From a virus, in the IMG/VR virus record IMGVR_UViG_3300021185_002216, positions 1 through 47,128 of that record: a stretch of 47,128 bases of DNA. One strand, 5' to 3'. Each line of letters begins with the position of its first letter. Positions within the stretch are counted from its first letter, which is position 1. A program made the position numbers and the translations under genes. The notes below the pieces were generated by a model, which was given only the letters and a program-made list of their open reading frames with translations, did not search any database and was not told where the DNA came from. Shown here piece after piece: positions 1 through 9,422 of this stretch.

Positions 1-171
1 CGGCGATAGCTGTCGGTAAAACACCGACCGCATAGGCTTGGTCAAGTGTTCCTGATGCGGTTGCCTTTGCAATGGTAGGAACCGCGCCAGTTTCGCCTGT
101 CAGGTAAACGGGTGATCCCGCTGCGATACTCCCGCCGCTGTTATTGTAAACCCGCAGAACAGTGTCTTGCC
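1..171. repeat. Terminal direct repeat, left copy
   Basis: These 171 bases recur at 46958-47128 with one difference, A at 45 against C at 47002. The repeat lies inside a tail-fibre gene that continues in frame from base 1 into base 46957, so the two ends overlap on a circular or terminally redundant molecule. The mismatch argues against a purely mechanical assembly overlap and suggests population variation, since it changes Leu to Arg in the fibre. Confidence 0.95.
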
Positions 172-640
172 CTGCGTGAATAGTCATCGCGCTGTTGGAA
201 TTATAGTAAGCTAGGCTGTCACGGGTGCTGTCATAAAATACCCGCCCCTCTGCATGGCTTGGCGCTGCAATAGGGTTTAAATCTATTGAGGACGCAAACG
301 ATGTTCCCGTAACCTTACCATCCGCGTCCAGCATATTGACCTTATCGGCTGGCTGGACACATAAAATAAGCTTTTCACCTGCTCCCCAGCTAACAGCGTT
401 ATCACTATTGGAAGAAGATAAGATAGTGTTACGGGCCAAGGTTGTCCCTGACGCCGTATAAGTGCCTATCCCAACCTCGAAGCCAGACCCGTCAACCGCT
501 GTGGCTGCATAATAAGTCGTGTTTCCATTACCTATCGCAGCAAACGTTTGGAAGCCAGTTTCGGCCCCTGCCAATGTGTAAGTTCCCGTTCCTGTCGTGG
601 TGGAACTTTCTTTCACACGATCTTTAACAACAAGAGCCAT
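1..640 (-). CDS. Tail fibre protein, N-terminal part (gene continues at 46957)
   Basis: The ATG at 640 follows a good Shine-Dalgarno (GGAGGT). The frame stays open to base 1 and continues in the same phase at 46957 down to a stop at 45768, giving about 609 aa over the circular junction. The N-terminus (MALVVKDRVKESSTTTGTG) is rich in Thr, Gly and Ala, as in marine phage fibre or collar proteins that begin with a short conserved adaptor. The middle part (VYNNSGGSIAAGSPVYLTG) resembles phage fibre beta-domains. It probably forms part of a tail fibre with the collagen-like protein encoded next in the operon. The function is inferred from composition and position. Confidence 0.8.
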   Translation of the reverse strand, partial: MALVVKDRVKESSTTTGTGTYTLAGAETGFQTFAAIGNGNTTYYAATAVDGSGFEVGIGTYTASGTTLARNTILSSSNSDNAVSWGAGEKLILCVQPADKVNMLDADGKVTGTSFASSIDLNPIAAPSHAEGRVFYDSTRDSLAYYNSNSAMTIHAGQDTVLRVYNNSGGSIAAGSPVYLTGETGAVPTIAKATASGTLDQAYAVGVLPTAIA

Positions 641-664
641 GGACCAACCTCCAATTTGAGTTTT

Positions 665-1036
665 TTAAGATGGGTCTGGGATACCGATGTCGAAAGTTGC
701 CAGAGTAAAGGTGTTGCCGCTCGTTACTGACTGCGAGGCTGTAAGGGCCGCTGTGGCGAGCAAGCGACTGTTAGTTGTGTCAACTATCGCGTAATGCGTT
801 GCCGTGCCTGTGCCAGTAATTGCGCCATCTGAGATAGCTGTTACCGTCACCTTACGCCCGCCACCTGTTCTATCTGAGGGTGCTGCGATTGAAAGGCTCG
901 TTGAGTTGCCCAGAGCATAGGTTGCGTTGGCTTCCGTAAACGTGCCCGCTTCCTGTGATGTAACTAAAATCTTATTTGCTTCGGTATCTAAAGCTGAGAG
1001 GCCCGCATCAAAGACCCGATCTCCAAGTGTTGCCAT
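665..1036 (-). CDS. Putative virion structural protein
   Basis: A 123-aa protein rich in Thr, Ala, Ser and Gly, with no membrane segment or cysteine. Its start (MATLGDRVFDAGLSALDTEA) is of a kind seen in small structural proteins of marine phages. It sits 24 bases upstream of the tail fibre start in the late operon, with a GGAGG Shine-Dalgarno just before its ATG. A fibre-associated or capsid-decoration role is possible. No catalytic motif is visible. Confidence 0.7.
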   Translation of the reverse strand: MATLGDRVFDAGLSALDTEANKILVTSQEAGTFTEANATYALGNSTSLSIAAPSDRTGGGRKVTVTAISDGAITGTGTATHYAIVDTTNSRLLATAALTASQSVTSGNTFTLATFDIGIPDPS

Positions 1037-1100
1037 GACTGGCCTCCTTTAAGTAAAAGTGCATATGCGCCCCGAATATAACATCAAAGCGGTTTGCCGT

Positions 1101-1949
1101 CTACTTAGAACGTTTATGCCAAAAGAACCTTCGGTATTTGTCCTTGAAAGATGACATCAGCAAAGCGTTTGTCTTTGTCATTTTAGCAAAATCGTAAAGC
1201 CCAATGCCCATTTTTATTTTTTGCCGTTCAAACGGTATTACTTGTATTAAAGGGGTGCCCTTTGGGATAATCCAGTCTCCAACCTTATTTCCCGTCCAAA
1301 CATATGGGAAATTTACTTGCTGATGATATGCGTCAGTATCCACCACCCCCTCAAGAATTTGTATATCATTATCCCAATTATTTGATGGATTTTTAAACTG
1401 AACAGACCAGCCCTTAGTGGTTTCGATAACCCAAGGATTTGTGAATTTAAGTAAAACCTGACCGAGTTCAAACTTGCTTAGACTGCAATCTTCCCCAACT
1501 TGTTCCCAGCTATGAGTTCCTATATCACCGCCAGTACCAGCATCAAAACCCTCTGGAAACTTGCACCAAATATGCAACCCCTTGCGCTCAACGCTTGCAA
1601 CCTCAAATCCATCAATCAAACGCCCAACCGCGTCAGGCTTTTTATCTTCATTTACTGTGGCAATAATATTTTGGCTTTTATCAAGTAAATGGTAAAGCTC
1701 AGTCACCTTTACATGTAAATCACCCCATAAGGGGATTATGTAACCCTGAGAGCAAGCGTCCAAAACGGGAACGCACCTTTTAACAGTTCCCACAGCAGCA
1801 ACATCGTTACCCTCAATATCTCTTGCAAGTTTCTTAAACCAACGCGGCAAAAGTTTTGAAGCTTTTACTGGATGAGGCAGTGCCTCGATCATATCTTCGC
1901 GACATCTAAAAATTATTTCTGGTTGCTTCTGCAACTTTTTAAGAAACAT
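1101..1949 (-). CDS. Conserved phage protein of unknown function, paralogue of 43020-43886
   Basis: A 282-aa soluble protein. It aligns by eye over its whole length with the 288-aa product at 43020-43886. Shared blocks are the N-terminal LPRWFKKL against APKWFKRI, the central VKRCVPVLDACSQGYIIPLW against VKACIPFLDVMQSGFIIPAW, and the C-terminal GTPLIQVIPFERQ against GEPLIHVVPFKRE followed by a basic RRFFWHKRSK-type end. It lies directly after the large tail-tip gene, while its paralogue lies beside the collagen fibre gene. I do not recognise a characterised function. A role tied to two different fibres, such as modification or assembly, is a guess from position. Confidence 0.75.
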   Translation of the reverse strand: MFLKKLQKQPEIIFRCREDMIEALPHPVKASKLLPRWFKKLARDIEGNDVAAVGTVKRCVPVLDACSQGYIIPLWGDLHVKVTELYHLLDKSQNIIATVNEDKKPDAVGRLIDGFEVASVERKGLHIWCKFPEGFDAGTGGDIGTHSWEQVGEDCSLSKFELGQVLLKFTNPWVIETTKGWSVQFKNPSNNWDNDIQILEGVVDTDAYHQQVNFPYVWTGNKVGDWIIPKGTPLIQVIPFERQKIKMGIGLYDFAKMTKTNALLMSSFKDKYRRFFWHKRSK

Positions 1950-1962
1950 TTTGTTCCCTTAT

Positions 1963-4900
1963 TTAAACATTCCAATATAAGACTTTGCTATGGCCTCGGC
2001 TGTGAACGACATTACCACCAGAGGCAAGATACCCTTCCATATAATACTGGCCACCAAATACTTGCAAAGTTATCGCCGTTCCAGTTCTGGCATATAAAGG
2101 GTTTGCTACTGCGTTTTGTACACCGCCAATCCCTGTAACTCTCATCCAGCTTCCTGTTCCATTTATATTTAAATTAGCATTGTTTACATTTGTATCGTTG
2201 TAAACTTGTGCGATAAAATACCTTGCACCATTATTTCGACCAGCAACCACAACGCCAGATGTATTTCCGGTGTCATAGTTTGTCATTGTGTTTGATGTTG
2301 TTGCCGCACCTCTATCCCAAGGTGGCGCTTGATCTTTTAAATCAGCAAGGGTGATGGGGGTATACCCGTCAAGAACACCAGTAACCGCGACAACCCCTTT
2401 TCGACCAGAGCCACCGGAACCTGAGCCACTATTTGAGCCGCTCGCGCCGCCGCCGATATTATTTGCTTTTAGTGTTGCGTTATTGTTTGAATTTGTAAGG
2501 TCAAAAGTGACAGTTACGGGTTGGGCCGCAAAGCCACCGTCACCGCCATCCCCTTGGGCATTATTTCCAAAACCTCTATAATCGTTCGTTACAAAAGAAC
2601 CGCCGCCGCCACCCCCTGCGCCGTAAGATGTATTAGAAGGGGCCGACCCCGCATTTGGGTTTGACTGGTTGGTCCCAGCATTGCCACCCGCACCACCATT
2701 ACCAAATGTTGAAGCATGACCTATTTGTCCATTTGGAGTTCCAAGTAAAGCCCCGCCCGCGCCACCATTACCCCCCGTTGCATTAAAGGAATTTGATCCA
2801 TTATAAGAACCAGAAGAATATCCACTGATTTGTATTGTGGTAGTGCCGCCTTGTGAACCAGAGTTGCCCGTATTGCTTTCGTTCGATCCAGACCCACCGC
2901 CGCCGCCGCCACCAATCAAAGTGACAGTATGAACTTCACCCTTCGCCAGTGTAAGGGTATTACCATTTCCCGCCGCTGTTATTAATTGATCACTTCCTGA
3001 TGCATTGCCTCTTTGATAAAAAACAGGCTCATAAACCCGCAAACCACTTGCATCATCATGGATCACAGCTTGTGCTGTGCCGCTATTAAGCTGAGGATGA
3101 TTGTTATTTGCTAGGCTTGTATGGGAAAGCTGAAAACCTGTTGGCGAATTTCCGCTTGTAGATGTCCTCCCAATGTAAAATCCATCAGTTCCAAAATCAG
3201 ATTGTGATGTTCTGCCAGCAATGAAACCAGATGTAGGGCCAGACAAAGTAAGGGCTTCATCAATATCAAGCTTTGCGGTTGTAATTGCACCCGCCTCAAG
3301 CTTTTCAGTAGAAATAGCCGCCGCTGCGATAGCCGCTGAATTTATTGATCCAGCTAAAATCTTTCCAGCCGTGACCGCATCTGCATTCAGTTGGTTGGTG
3401 TCCACAGCGTTTGCTTGAATTTTACCCGTCGAAATACTGTTATCCGCGATGTCCGTCTCTGTGATTGTATTGGCTGGAATATCAGCGCTAGATATGAACG
3501 TTGTGGTGGCATTTGCCATAGAAGAAAACGCAGACCTATTGCCGGTAAAATCAACTGCCTTAAGCCAATAATAAAAGGCTGTGTTACCAGCCAAAGGACT
3601 GTCAACAAAATACTCAGCATTCGTTTCTGTGACCTTTGAAGCGCTTCCGCTGTTATTTATGACGTTTCGATATACCTCAATATGAGAAAGATCTTTTGCG
3701 GTTGGGTTTGTCCAGCTTAAAGATACGGCGCGAAAGATGCCATTTGCGTTTAAAGATGTTGGCGCGGAGGGGGCAACAGTATCACCAGCAACAGTAATAG
3801 ATCCCACGTTGGTATAATCGCCCGCAATCCCCGAAGCATTTACCGCCCTTATCTTATAATTTACATCCACCCCAGCTTTATATCCAGTGATAGATACAAC
3901 GCTGCTCGTAAGTGTCATAACCTCATACAAAGCATCCCCATCGGTGGATAGCTTATGGGCCACCTCGTAATGAGAAAAGTTGCCACCCGCCGCGTCTGGC
4001 CAATCTAACGTAATCCTTGGAACAAAGGTGCCATCAGTATCTTCAAAGCCGGTATTGGTTGCGGTGATGCTCCCAATGGTTGAGTTCGTTGAAGCATCAG
4101 GAACAACCGTAATCAGGTTAGTTGTATCCGTGGCGTCTTGCGAGTTCCAATTAAAAGCCGCTTGGGATGTGCTCCTTAAGCTCATGGCAATTTGCAGCGC
4201 ACCATCGTTTTCTTCCACGACAGGTTGCCAAGACAAAACCTCAAACTGCTTATTTGTAAATCCATATCGCTCATGGTTGATACGAATAATATCGCCAACC
4301 TCAACCGCCATTGCCTCGGTCGAGAACTCTGCCGTAAAACTTAACTGCTCACGACCCCTTAGTAATGTAAGCTTTGCAAGTCGCTGCGCAGACGTGGCGC
4401 TTGTGGTAAAGGGCAAGTCAAGGTTTAAAAGAAGTTCCTCGTTATTGTCCTGCGCGACATAGGTTGCGCTTGTGACTTGTGGGTAATCTCCGGTAATGTA
4501 ATCGAAAGCCTGATCACTAAACGTGCCCTGAACAGTGTTGAAGTTATCACGCATCGAAATCTTAGTTTCCATGCCGATAGCGCTTCTTATGTCATCGTCA
4601 GTAAATGTTTTGACTGGTGTAGTGTATGCCCCTGCCTTAAGCACCCATTGACCCGCACCATAGAACAAAGTCCCAGCGCATGAAGTAACCATGTCCTCCA
4701 AAACCCCGCCGACTGGTCGACTGGCATCAACGACCCCGTTAAGTGCATACCTTTTTTCAGAGCCGCCGCCGTTCAAGGATATATTCTCATCACACTCGTT
4801 TGCCGCTGCCGCAAGCTGACTATCGTTTATAAGCGCATCTCCAAGCCCGTAGTCGGCATAAAGAAAGTCGGCTATACAAAGCGCAGCATTGTTGGAATAT

Positions 4901-5694
4901 GTCCATGTGGCGGGGTTTGAGCGCTGGTGTGACCCAATCCGTGGATCGAAAACCTTTTTGCCATCAACTTGCGCAGTAACTCTAGGCAAACCATTTGCAA
5001 ACACTTCACGATCATATTCGTATCGAACATAAATATACGCAGTGTCCTTACCGACGAAATTATTATTAAGCGCATCATCTCCGGTAAGCTCACTATCAGC
5101 GATTAATGTGTTTGCTAAGTTCTTTGAGCTAACGTTAGCGAAAGGTGTCGTTGCCGATGTTTGGTTCCCAAGGTGCTTGTAAACCCTAATCTTACTGTCC
5201 CACTCAGCATCCGTGACAAAACCGTTGCTGTTCAGTGATTGTATTTTGTCATTGATATAAATGCTAGGTATGTCTGCAACCTCATGCCCCGCAAGGACGA
5301 TGATCTGGTGCAAAAATTTATTATCTTCACCAGTCGTTTCATAGAAACTAATCGTGCCGCCCTTACGAACGCTTCCATAAACAAATTGCTGCGCCCCTGC
5401 GCTTTCACGGGCATTGACCAGCAAGCCATCTGAGTTAAAAGCGCCTTGGTCAAATTTGGGTTGGTTCGACTTTGCTGCCCAACTTGTGACCGCATACATA
5501 ATAATTGAGCCGACAAGAGACGCGCCAGTAAGCACCGTCACGCCAGCGATGGAAAGCAAGGTAGTGCTTGCAAAAGCGCTTGCACCAACCGCGTTGAGCG
5601 CAATGGTGCCTATCATCGTTGCCCTTGGCACGTTCTCCCAAGAGTTTGTTTTAGCGGCTGGCATCAGCACGTTAAATGGTTCATCACGTTTCAT
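1963..5694 (-). CDS. Tail tip / host-specificity protein (J-like) with FN3 domains and glycine-rich tip
   Basis: A 1243-aa protein in the position of lambda gpJ or the GTA host-specificity protein. A hydrophobic helix lies at about residues 25-75. The tail-hub core covers about 80-530, and two fibronectin type III-like domains lie near 541-631 and 641-731. A Thr/Ala/Ile-rich stretch with repeated ITxxKL-like units follows at about 745-830. From about 926 to 1100 there are many Gly clusters (GGGGGGG, GGNGGAGG, GAGGGGGG, GDGGDGG) like the polyglycine-II sandwich tips of phage adhesins. The last 140 residues are a separate C-terminal domain. The ATG overlaps the end of the preceding gene by 4 bases. 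It probably contacts the host receptor through the glycine-rich end. Confidence 0.88.
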   Translation of the reverse strand: MKRDEPFNVLMPAAKTNSWENVPRATMIGTIALNAVGASAFASTTLLSIAGVTVLTGASLVGSIIMYAVTSWAAKSNQPKFDQGAFNSDGLLVNARESAGAQQFVYGSVRKGGTISFYETTGEDNKFLHQIIVLAGHEVADIPSIYINDKIQSLNSNGFVTDAEWDSKIRVYKHLGNQTSATTPFANVSSKNLANTLIADSELTGDDALNNNFVGKDTAYIYVRYEYDREVFANGLPRVTAQVDGKKVFDPRIGSHQRSNPATWTYSNNAALCIADFLYADYGLGDALINDSQLAAAANECDENISLNGGGSEKRYALNGVVDASRPVGGVLEDMVTSCAGTLFYGAGQWVLKAGAYTTPVKTFTDDDIRSAIGMETKISMRDNFNTVQGTFSDQAFDYITGDYPQVTSATYVAQDNNEELLLNLDLPFTTSATSAQRLAKLTLLRGREQLSFTAEFSTEAMAVEVGDIIRINHERYGFTNKQFEVLSWQPVVEENDGALQIAMSLRSTSQAAFNWNSQDATDTTNLITVVPDASTNSTIGSITATNTGFEDTDGTFVPRITLDWPDAAGGNFSHYEVAHKLSTDGDALYEVMTLTSSVVSITGYKAGVDVNYKIRAVNASGIAGDYTNVGSITVAGDTVAPSAPTSLNANGIFRAVSLSWTNPTAKDLSHIEVYRNVINNSGSASKVTETNAEYFVDSPLAGNTAFYYWLKAVDFTGNRSAFSSMANATTTFISSADIPANTITETDIADNSISTGKIQANAVDTNQLNADAVTAGKILAGSINSAAIAAAAISTEKLEAGAITTAKLDIDEALTLSGPTSGFIAGRTSQSDFGTDGFYIGRTSTSGNSPTGFQLSHTSLANNNHPQLNSGTAQAVIHDDASGLRVYEPVFYQRGNASGSDQLITAAGNGNTLTLAKGEVHTVTLIGGGGGGGSGSNESNTGNSGSQGGTTTIQISGYSSGSYNGSNSFNATGGNGGAGGALLGTPNGQIGHASTFGNGGAGGNAGTNQSNPNAGSAPSNTSYGAGGGGGGSFVTNDYRGFGNNAQGDGGDGGFAAQPVTVTFDLTNSNNNATLKANNIGGGASGSNSGSGSGGSGRKGVVAVTGVLDGYTPITLADLKDQAPPWDRGAATTSNTMTNYDTGNTSGVVVAGRNNGARYFIAQVYNDTNVNNANLNINGTGSWMRVTGIGGVQNAVANPLYARTGTAITLQVFGGQYYMEGYLASGGNVVHSRGHSKVLYWNV

Positions 5695-6110
5695 GTCGGC
5701 TTAACCCATGCAAAATTTACACTCTCGAATGACCTAAAGGTTATATCATTTTCGTCCAAATAAACAGCCTTAGTACCAACCGATAATCCAAGCGCATATT
5801 TTAAATGGAAGCTGCTTTCATATTCTGATGCAACCAAAGCACCAACCGGCGGGGCAAAATCAATCCTTTGCAACCTCTCGTCTATAAACGGAAGCACAGA
5901 CCGTCTTTTGTATTTCCTTGCCAATGCCTCAAACCCAGCGAAATCTCCGTCTGTGTTTAAGTATAAGCCCTCAAGGTCATCACCCCAACCCTTGCCGTAC
6001 ATTGCTTTGAAAGCGTTGTTGGTAAAGGTAAAGCAATCGTGAACGCCCCAAACGAACTCACGCTCACGGCACTCATCTATAAATGCGTTTAAGCTTTCTC
6101 GCGTCCCCAT
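5691..6110 (-). CDS. NlpC/P60-like tail assembly protein (DUF6950-like)
   Basis: A 139-aa protein between the hub proteins and the tail tip, where GTAs and lambdoid phages carry a cell-wall peptidase-like tail component. The motif WGVHDCFTFTNNA carries the candidate nucleophile Cys with the preceding His-Asp, as in DUF6950/NlpC-like phage proteins. A candidate His occurs later (SSFHLKYALG). It may open peptidoglycan during entry or act as an assembly factor. Start and end overlap the neighbouring genes by 22 and 4 bases. The family call rests on the HDC motif and synteny only. Confidence 0.7.
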   Translation of the reverse strand: MGTRESLNAFIDECREREFVWGVHDCFTFTNNAFKAMYGKGWGDDLEGLYLNTDGDFAGFEALARKYKRRSVLPFIDERLQRIDFAPPVGALVASEYESSFHLKYALGLSVGTKAVYLDENDITFRSFESVNFAWVKPT

Positions 6111-6640
6111 ACGATTTCCTTGTCCTGTATGTCAGCAACATAGGAAAAGAACGTGTCACCACTATGCCGCGCCCGATGGTTTTCATTTGTATATCTGCGG
6201 TTGCTTGCTTTCTCCAAGCGAACCAACTTGCTTTCTAATACAAGGCTAATCGTGCTGTCTTGACCATCATCCGAGATGGACATTGTATTCATTAACCCGT
6301 CAAAGATAACAACCGTTGCAGACTGGCCCTCTACGCCAAGGTAAATCTTCGCAGGCCTGTTTTGGTAATGTTCGTCGAGCGCCCGCGTAAGTAAGGTGTC
6401 GTTCAATCCGCTTAAGGTAAGTGTGACGGACTTAGCAGATAAGTCAGACGCCTCCTCTAAACCCTGCACCCCAAGAATACTTCCCGCGCCCGTGTAGGTT
6501 TCATTATTTATTTGTTTATCACCAAGGCCTGACCATAGGCGCAAATCCTGTGTGTCGAAGCTAAGGTCTATCGCAATAAACGGCTCAACATCATTAGCGA
6601 TTAAAGCTGTCAGTAAATTTGCATTAATAGTCCTGCTCAT
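6089..6640 (-). CDS. Baseplate hub protein, DUF2163-like
   Basis: A 183-aa tail protein encoded in the order distal-tail protein, this gene, NlpC-like protein, tail tip. That matches the order of GTA and lambdoid tail tip genes. The text (LWSGLGDKQINNETYTGAG, then LTLSGLNDTLL) resembles the N-terminal domain of the DUF2163 hub family, which normally is longer. The usual C-terminal domain seems absent. No catalytic residues are expected. Confidence 0.65.
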   Translation of the reverse strand: MSRTINANLLTALIANDVEPFIAIDLSFDTQDLRLWSGLGDKQINNETYTGAGSILGVQGLEEASDLSAKSVTLTLSGLNDTLLTRALDEHYQNRPAKIYLGVEGQSATVVIFDGLMNTMSISDDGQDSTISLVLESKLVRLEKASNRRYTNENHRARHSGDTFFSYVADIQDKEIVWGREKA

Positions 6641-7227
6641 ACGACCTCCGTGCAGCTAAAGGTGATGCCATAAAGGCTGAGCTCGTTAGCCGACCATGTA
6701 AGATCGTTGCTGTCCATGCGGAACACACCCTGCGCAGAAGTTAAATCAACGGGAGTAGAGGTCGTTATAGCGGCCTTGAGGGGCGGTTGTATTGCACAAG
6801 TGCCGTTTCCAGTATTGTTATCAACAATCATGTGCAGCCGCGCATTGGCCCCCGTGTTTAGCTGGATATAGCTGCCCTTGTTTAAAGTCTTGCCAGATCC
6901 TAACGTTAAGTTGACAACGGCGTCCCCAATAGCGCCCGATGCCCCAACACTCGCAGATGTGGCGTTGCCCCTTATCGTTTTGGCGTCTGGGTCGCCTAAA
7001 AGAAAAGTATTGCTCCGTCCCTCAAGGGATAAAAAGAAAGCTTGCCACTCAGCCGCCTGATCGCGCTTCATAGGGGGCAAGCTAAGCACGGCATACCAAG
7101 TCGCCCGCGCATATTTAAAGGTCTGTTGCTTACCCGTAAACGGGCTGGTGGATACCGCAACCCCGCGCCGCATACCCCACTCGCTAGTCGTAAATGCGGG
7201 GCTGGAAGGCATAGTAATCAAAGCCAT
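6637..7227 (-). CDS. Distal tail / minor tail protein
   Basis: A 196-aa protein translated directly after the tape measure protein, in the position of the distal tail protein. The first half contains AEWQAFFLSLEGRSNTFLLG, typical of phage minor tail proteins that begin with a strand-rich ring domain, and the end (LSLYGITFSCTEVV) is characteristic of the same family in marine phages. Start and stop overlap neighbours by one and four bases, indicating translational coupling. Confidence 0.72.
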   Translation of the reverse strand: MALITMPSSPAFTTSEWGMRRGVAVSTSPFTGKQQTFKYARATWYAVLSLPPMKRDQAAEWQAFFLSLEGRSNTFLLGDPDAKTIRGNATSASVGASGAIGDAVVNLTLGSGKTLNKGSYIQLNTGANARLHMIVDNNTGNGTCAIQPPLKAAITTSTPVDLTSAQGVFRMDSNDLTWSANELSLYGITFSCTEVV

Positions 7228-9422
7228 TATGCAAACCCTCTGCCGTAAGTGCCGCCGCGCCGCTTTGCATCAAGCACCGCCGCCATCGTGTCCTTCTTAA
7301 ACTGCGGAAGCATAGTAAGCATTTCAGCCTTCACTGTCTGCGCAACGCCGGTCTCTATGTTAATCGTTTGATTAACGACTGTGCCGCCGCCACCACTAAG
7401 CGCCCCGCGTGTGTTCTGCCCGTTTAAAATTGTAGAAGCGCCGTTCGGCACAATAAGCTCAGGGCCACGCTCACCAACCAAAGTTGGAACCCCGCGCTGC
7501 AATGTGCCGCCGCCAGCCTGTGCGGGTGTGGCTGGGAATAACGGAATCGAGTTTAATGGGGTAAAGCCTGACACGCCGCCGAACATTGCGTTTATAGCGT
7601 TGTTGACAACCATAAGACGGAACAACTGCGCAATCATATCCTTGACCGATGTTTTAACTAAATCAGCTAGGCTTGACATGCTAAAGCTTGCGCCATCAAG
7701 CATTTCACGGAAAGAGCTAGTTACCCCGTCACCAAACTGTTGGACGCCATCTAAAAGAGTTGACATCTGCGGCGTCAACTTGTTTGCAATATCATCACTC
7801 AAGTTTGCAATCGCCGCGCCTAAAGCCTTAAGCTCGGCTTCCCTTTGCACGACTGCGTTCTCGTCACCCGCTGCAAAAGCGTCAGCAATGGCTTGCTTAG
7901 TTTCTGCAAACCTTTCCTTGAGGTCATCTATTGTGGTATTTAAAACAGATATTTGCGTATCGGTTGCGAGTATGGCGGCATCAGCCGTGTCCATCATATC
8001 TCTAAAGAAAGAAACAAACCCAGCGCTTGCGGGGATAGTGTCCATCTTCATAAAGTCTGGGATAACCTTGTTCATTTCCGTAATGGCAAAGTTTAAACCC
8101 TTACGAATATTATCCGTAATGCTTATCATAATTGAGGCAAAGAAGCGCTTGAAGCCTTGCGCAAATTTGTAAAGCGTCAAGATAAGCTTATCGAACCGCG
8201 CTATCTGTATATCAACAAACGCTTTAAGCGCACCACTGAGCAAGCCAAACGCTTCCGACAAACCACCCGCGCCATTTTTTAATTGAATAAAAAGCTGCAC
8301 CGCATACGCCAAACCAGTTAAAACCGCTATCGGTAGAAAGCGCATCATAAGCTTCCCAACGGCGCTGAGCGCAGTGCCCAAACCAACCAGCCCAGCCCTA
8401 GCTATGACAATACCTTTTTGCATAAACGTAAGCGCAGATGTCGCTGTGGCAGTATGCACCGCAAGCGCAGCTTGAGCAGCGGAAACAACGTATATCGTCG
8501 CTGAAAAGGCTAAAGCTTGAACCTTTACTAGGACAAACCTTGCCGCAAGGGCCGCTAGTACAATCCCAACGGTCATAAGGTTATCTGCTAACCCTTGGAT
8601 AATAGGCGCAACGACAGACGCCAAAGCGTTTACAAGCTGCCCCAAACCTTTCATGACTGGGATTAAGGCAATAGCAAGGTTCTCAAGTGATTTTACAATC
8701 TTGCTGAAAGCTTCGTTAAGGCCACCCTCCGCGAATGCACGGCGCATTTTAAACATCGCGTCTTGGAACATAGAAAGAGCGCCAGAGGTTGTTTTGGCAA
8801 ACTCGGCCATCGCGCCATCGGACGTTCCCCCCGTGCCAAACGTAGCTTGCAAGACCTTAGCTGTTTCCCCTGAGCTATAAGAAACGCCAGCCTCAAAGCC
8901 CATAAAAGCGTTCACGCCCTTTTGTTGGAATAGGTCGGCAGAGGCTGCACCCGCAGATAGCGCTCGCTGCACGTTTTCCGCTGCCATTTCAAACGGGATG
9001 CCAAATTGCGCAGCGATGTTACCCGTGATCTGCATAAGCTCACGCAGTTCGTCAGCGTTATCAGCAGCCGCCGCTAAGGAACCTGACCCTGCTTGTATCT
9101 GGTCCAAGCTAAACGGCACACCAGCCGCAAACTCAGTCATCATCTTAAAGGCTTTACCACCCTCATCAACGCTTCCAAGCAAAGCGTTCATCTGCACCCG
9201 TAGGTTTTCAACAGACATACCAGTTTGCACAGATGCCTTGATGAACTGGCCCATAACCGCCACACCACCAACCGCCGCAAGGGCCGCACCAACCCCACGG
9301 AACGAACGCTTCATACGCTCGCCAACGCTTTCACTCTGCTTGGCAACCCTATCAAGGTCGCGCTTAAGGTCTGCCATATCCGCTTCAATGCGGACTAAGA
9401 GGGTATCAACGGTTGTAGCCAT
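7227..9422 (-). CDS. Tape measure protein
   Basis: A 731-aa protein and the longest of the tail tube region. The N-terminus is a coiled coil (LVRIEADMADLKRDLDRVAKQ). Long helical stretches follow, with hydrophobic segments around residues 280-330 and 350-380. The C-terminal region has Gly/Ala-rich turns (GGGTLQRGVPTLVGERGPEL), a module common at the end of tape measure proteins. It follows the tail chaperone pair, as usual, and its ATG overlaps the chaperone stop (TAATG). It sets tail length and is probably ejected at infection. Confidence 0.92.
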   Translation of the reverse strand: MATTVDTLLVRIEADMADLKRDLDRVAKQSESVGERMKRSFRGVGAALAAVGGVAVMGQFIKASVQTGMSVENLRVQMNALLGSVDEGGKAFKMMTEFAAGVPFSLDQIQAGSGSLAAAADNADELRELMQITGNIAAQFGIPFEMAAENVQRALSAGAASADLFQQKGVNAFMGFEAGVSYSSGETAKVLQATFGTGGTSDGAMAEFAKTTSGALSMFQDAMFKMRRAFAEGGLNEAFSKIVKSLENLAIALIPVMKGLGQLVNALASVVAPIIQGLADNLMTVGIVLAALAARFVLVKVQALAFSATIYVVSAAQAALAVHTATATSALTFMQKGIVIARAGLVGLGTALSAVGKLMMRFLPIAVLTGLAYAVQLFIQLKNGAGGLSEAFGLLSGALKAFVDIQIARFDKLILTLYKFAQGFKRFFASIMISITDNIRKGLNFAITEMNKVIPDFMKMDTIPASAGFVSFFRDMMDTADAAILATDTQISVLNTTIDDLKERFAETKQAIADAFAAGDENAVVQREAELKALGAAIANLSDDIANKLTPQMSTLLDGVQQFGDGVTSSFREMLDGASFSMSSLADLVKTSVKDMIAQLFRLMVVNNAINAMFGGVSGFTPLNSIPLFPATPAQAGGGTLQRGVPTLVGERGPELIVPNGASTILNGQNTRGALSGGGGTVVNQTINIETGVAQTVKAEMLTMLPQFKKDTMAAVLDAKRRGGTYGRGFA

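Noticed and set aside
7381-8172. 263-codon plus-strand frame over the tape measure gene
   Set aside because: It is a shadow of the tape measure coding frame with Cys/Ser/Ile-rich low-quality sequence and no ribosome site or promoter.
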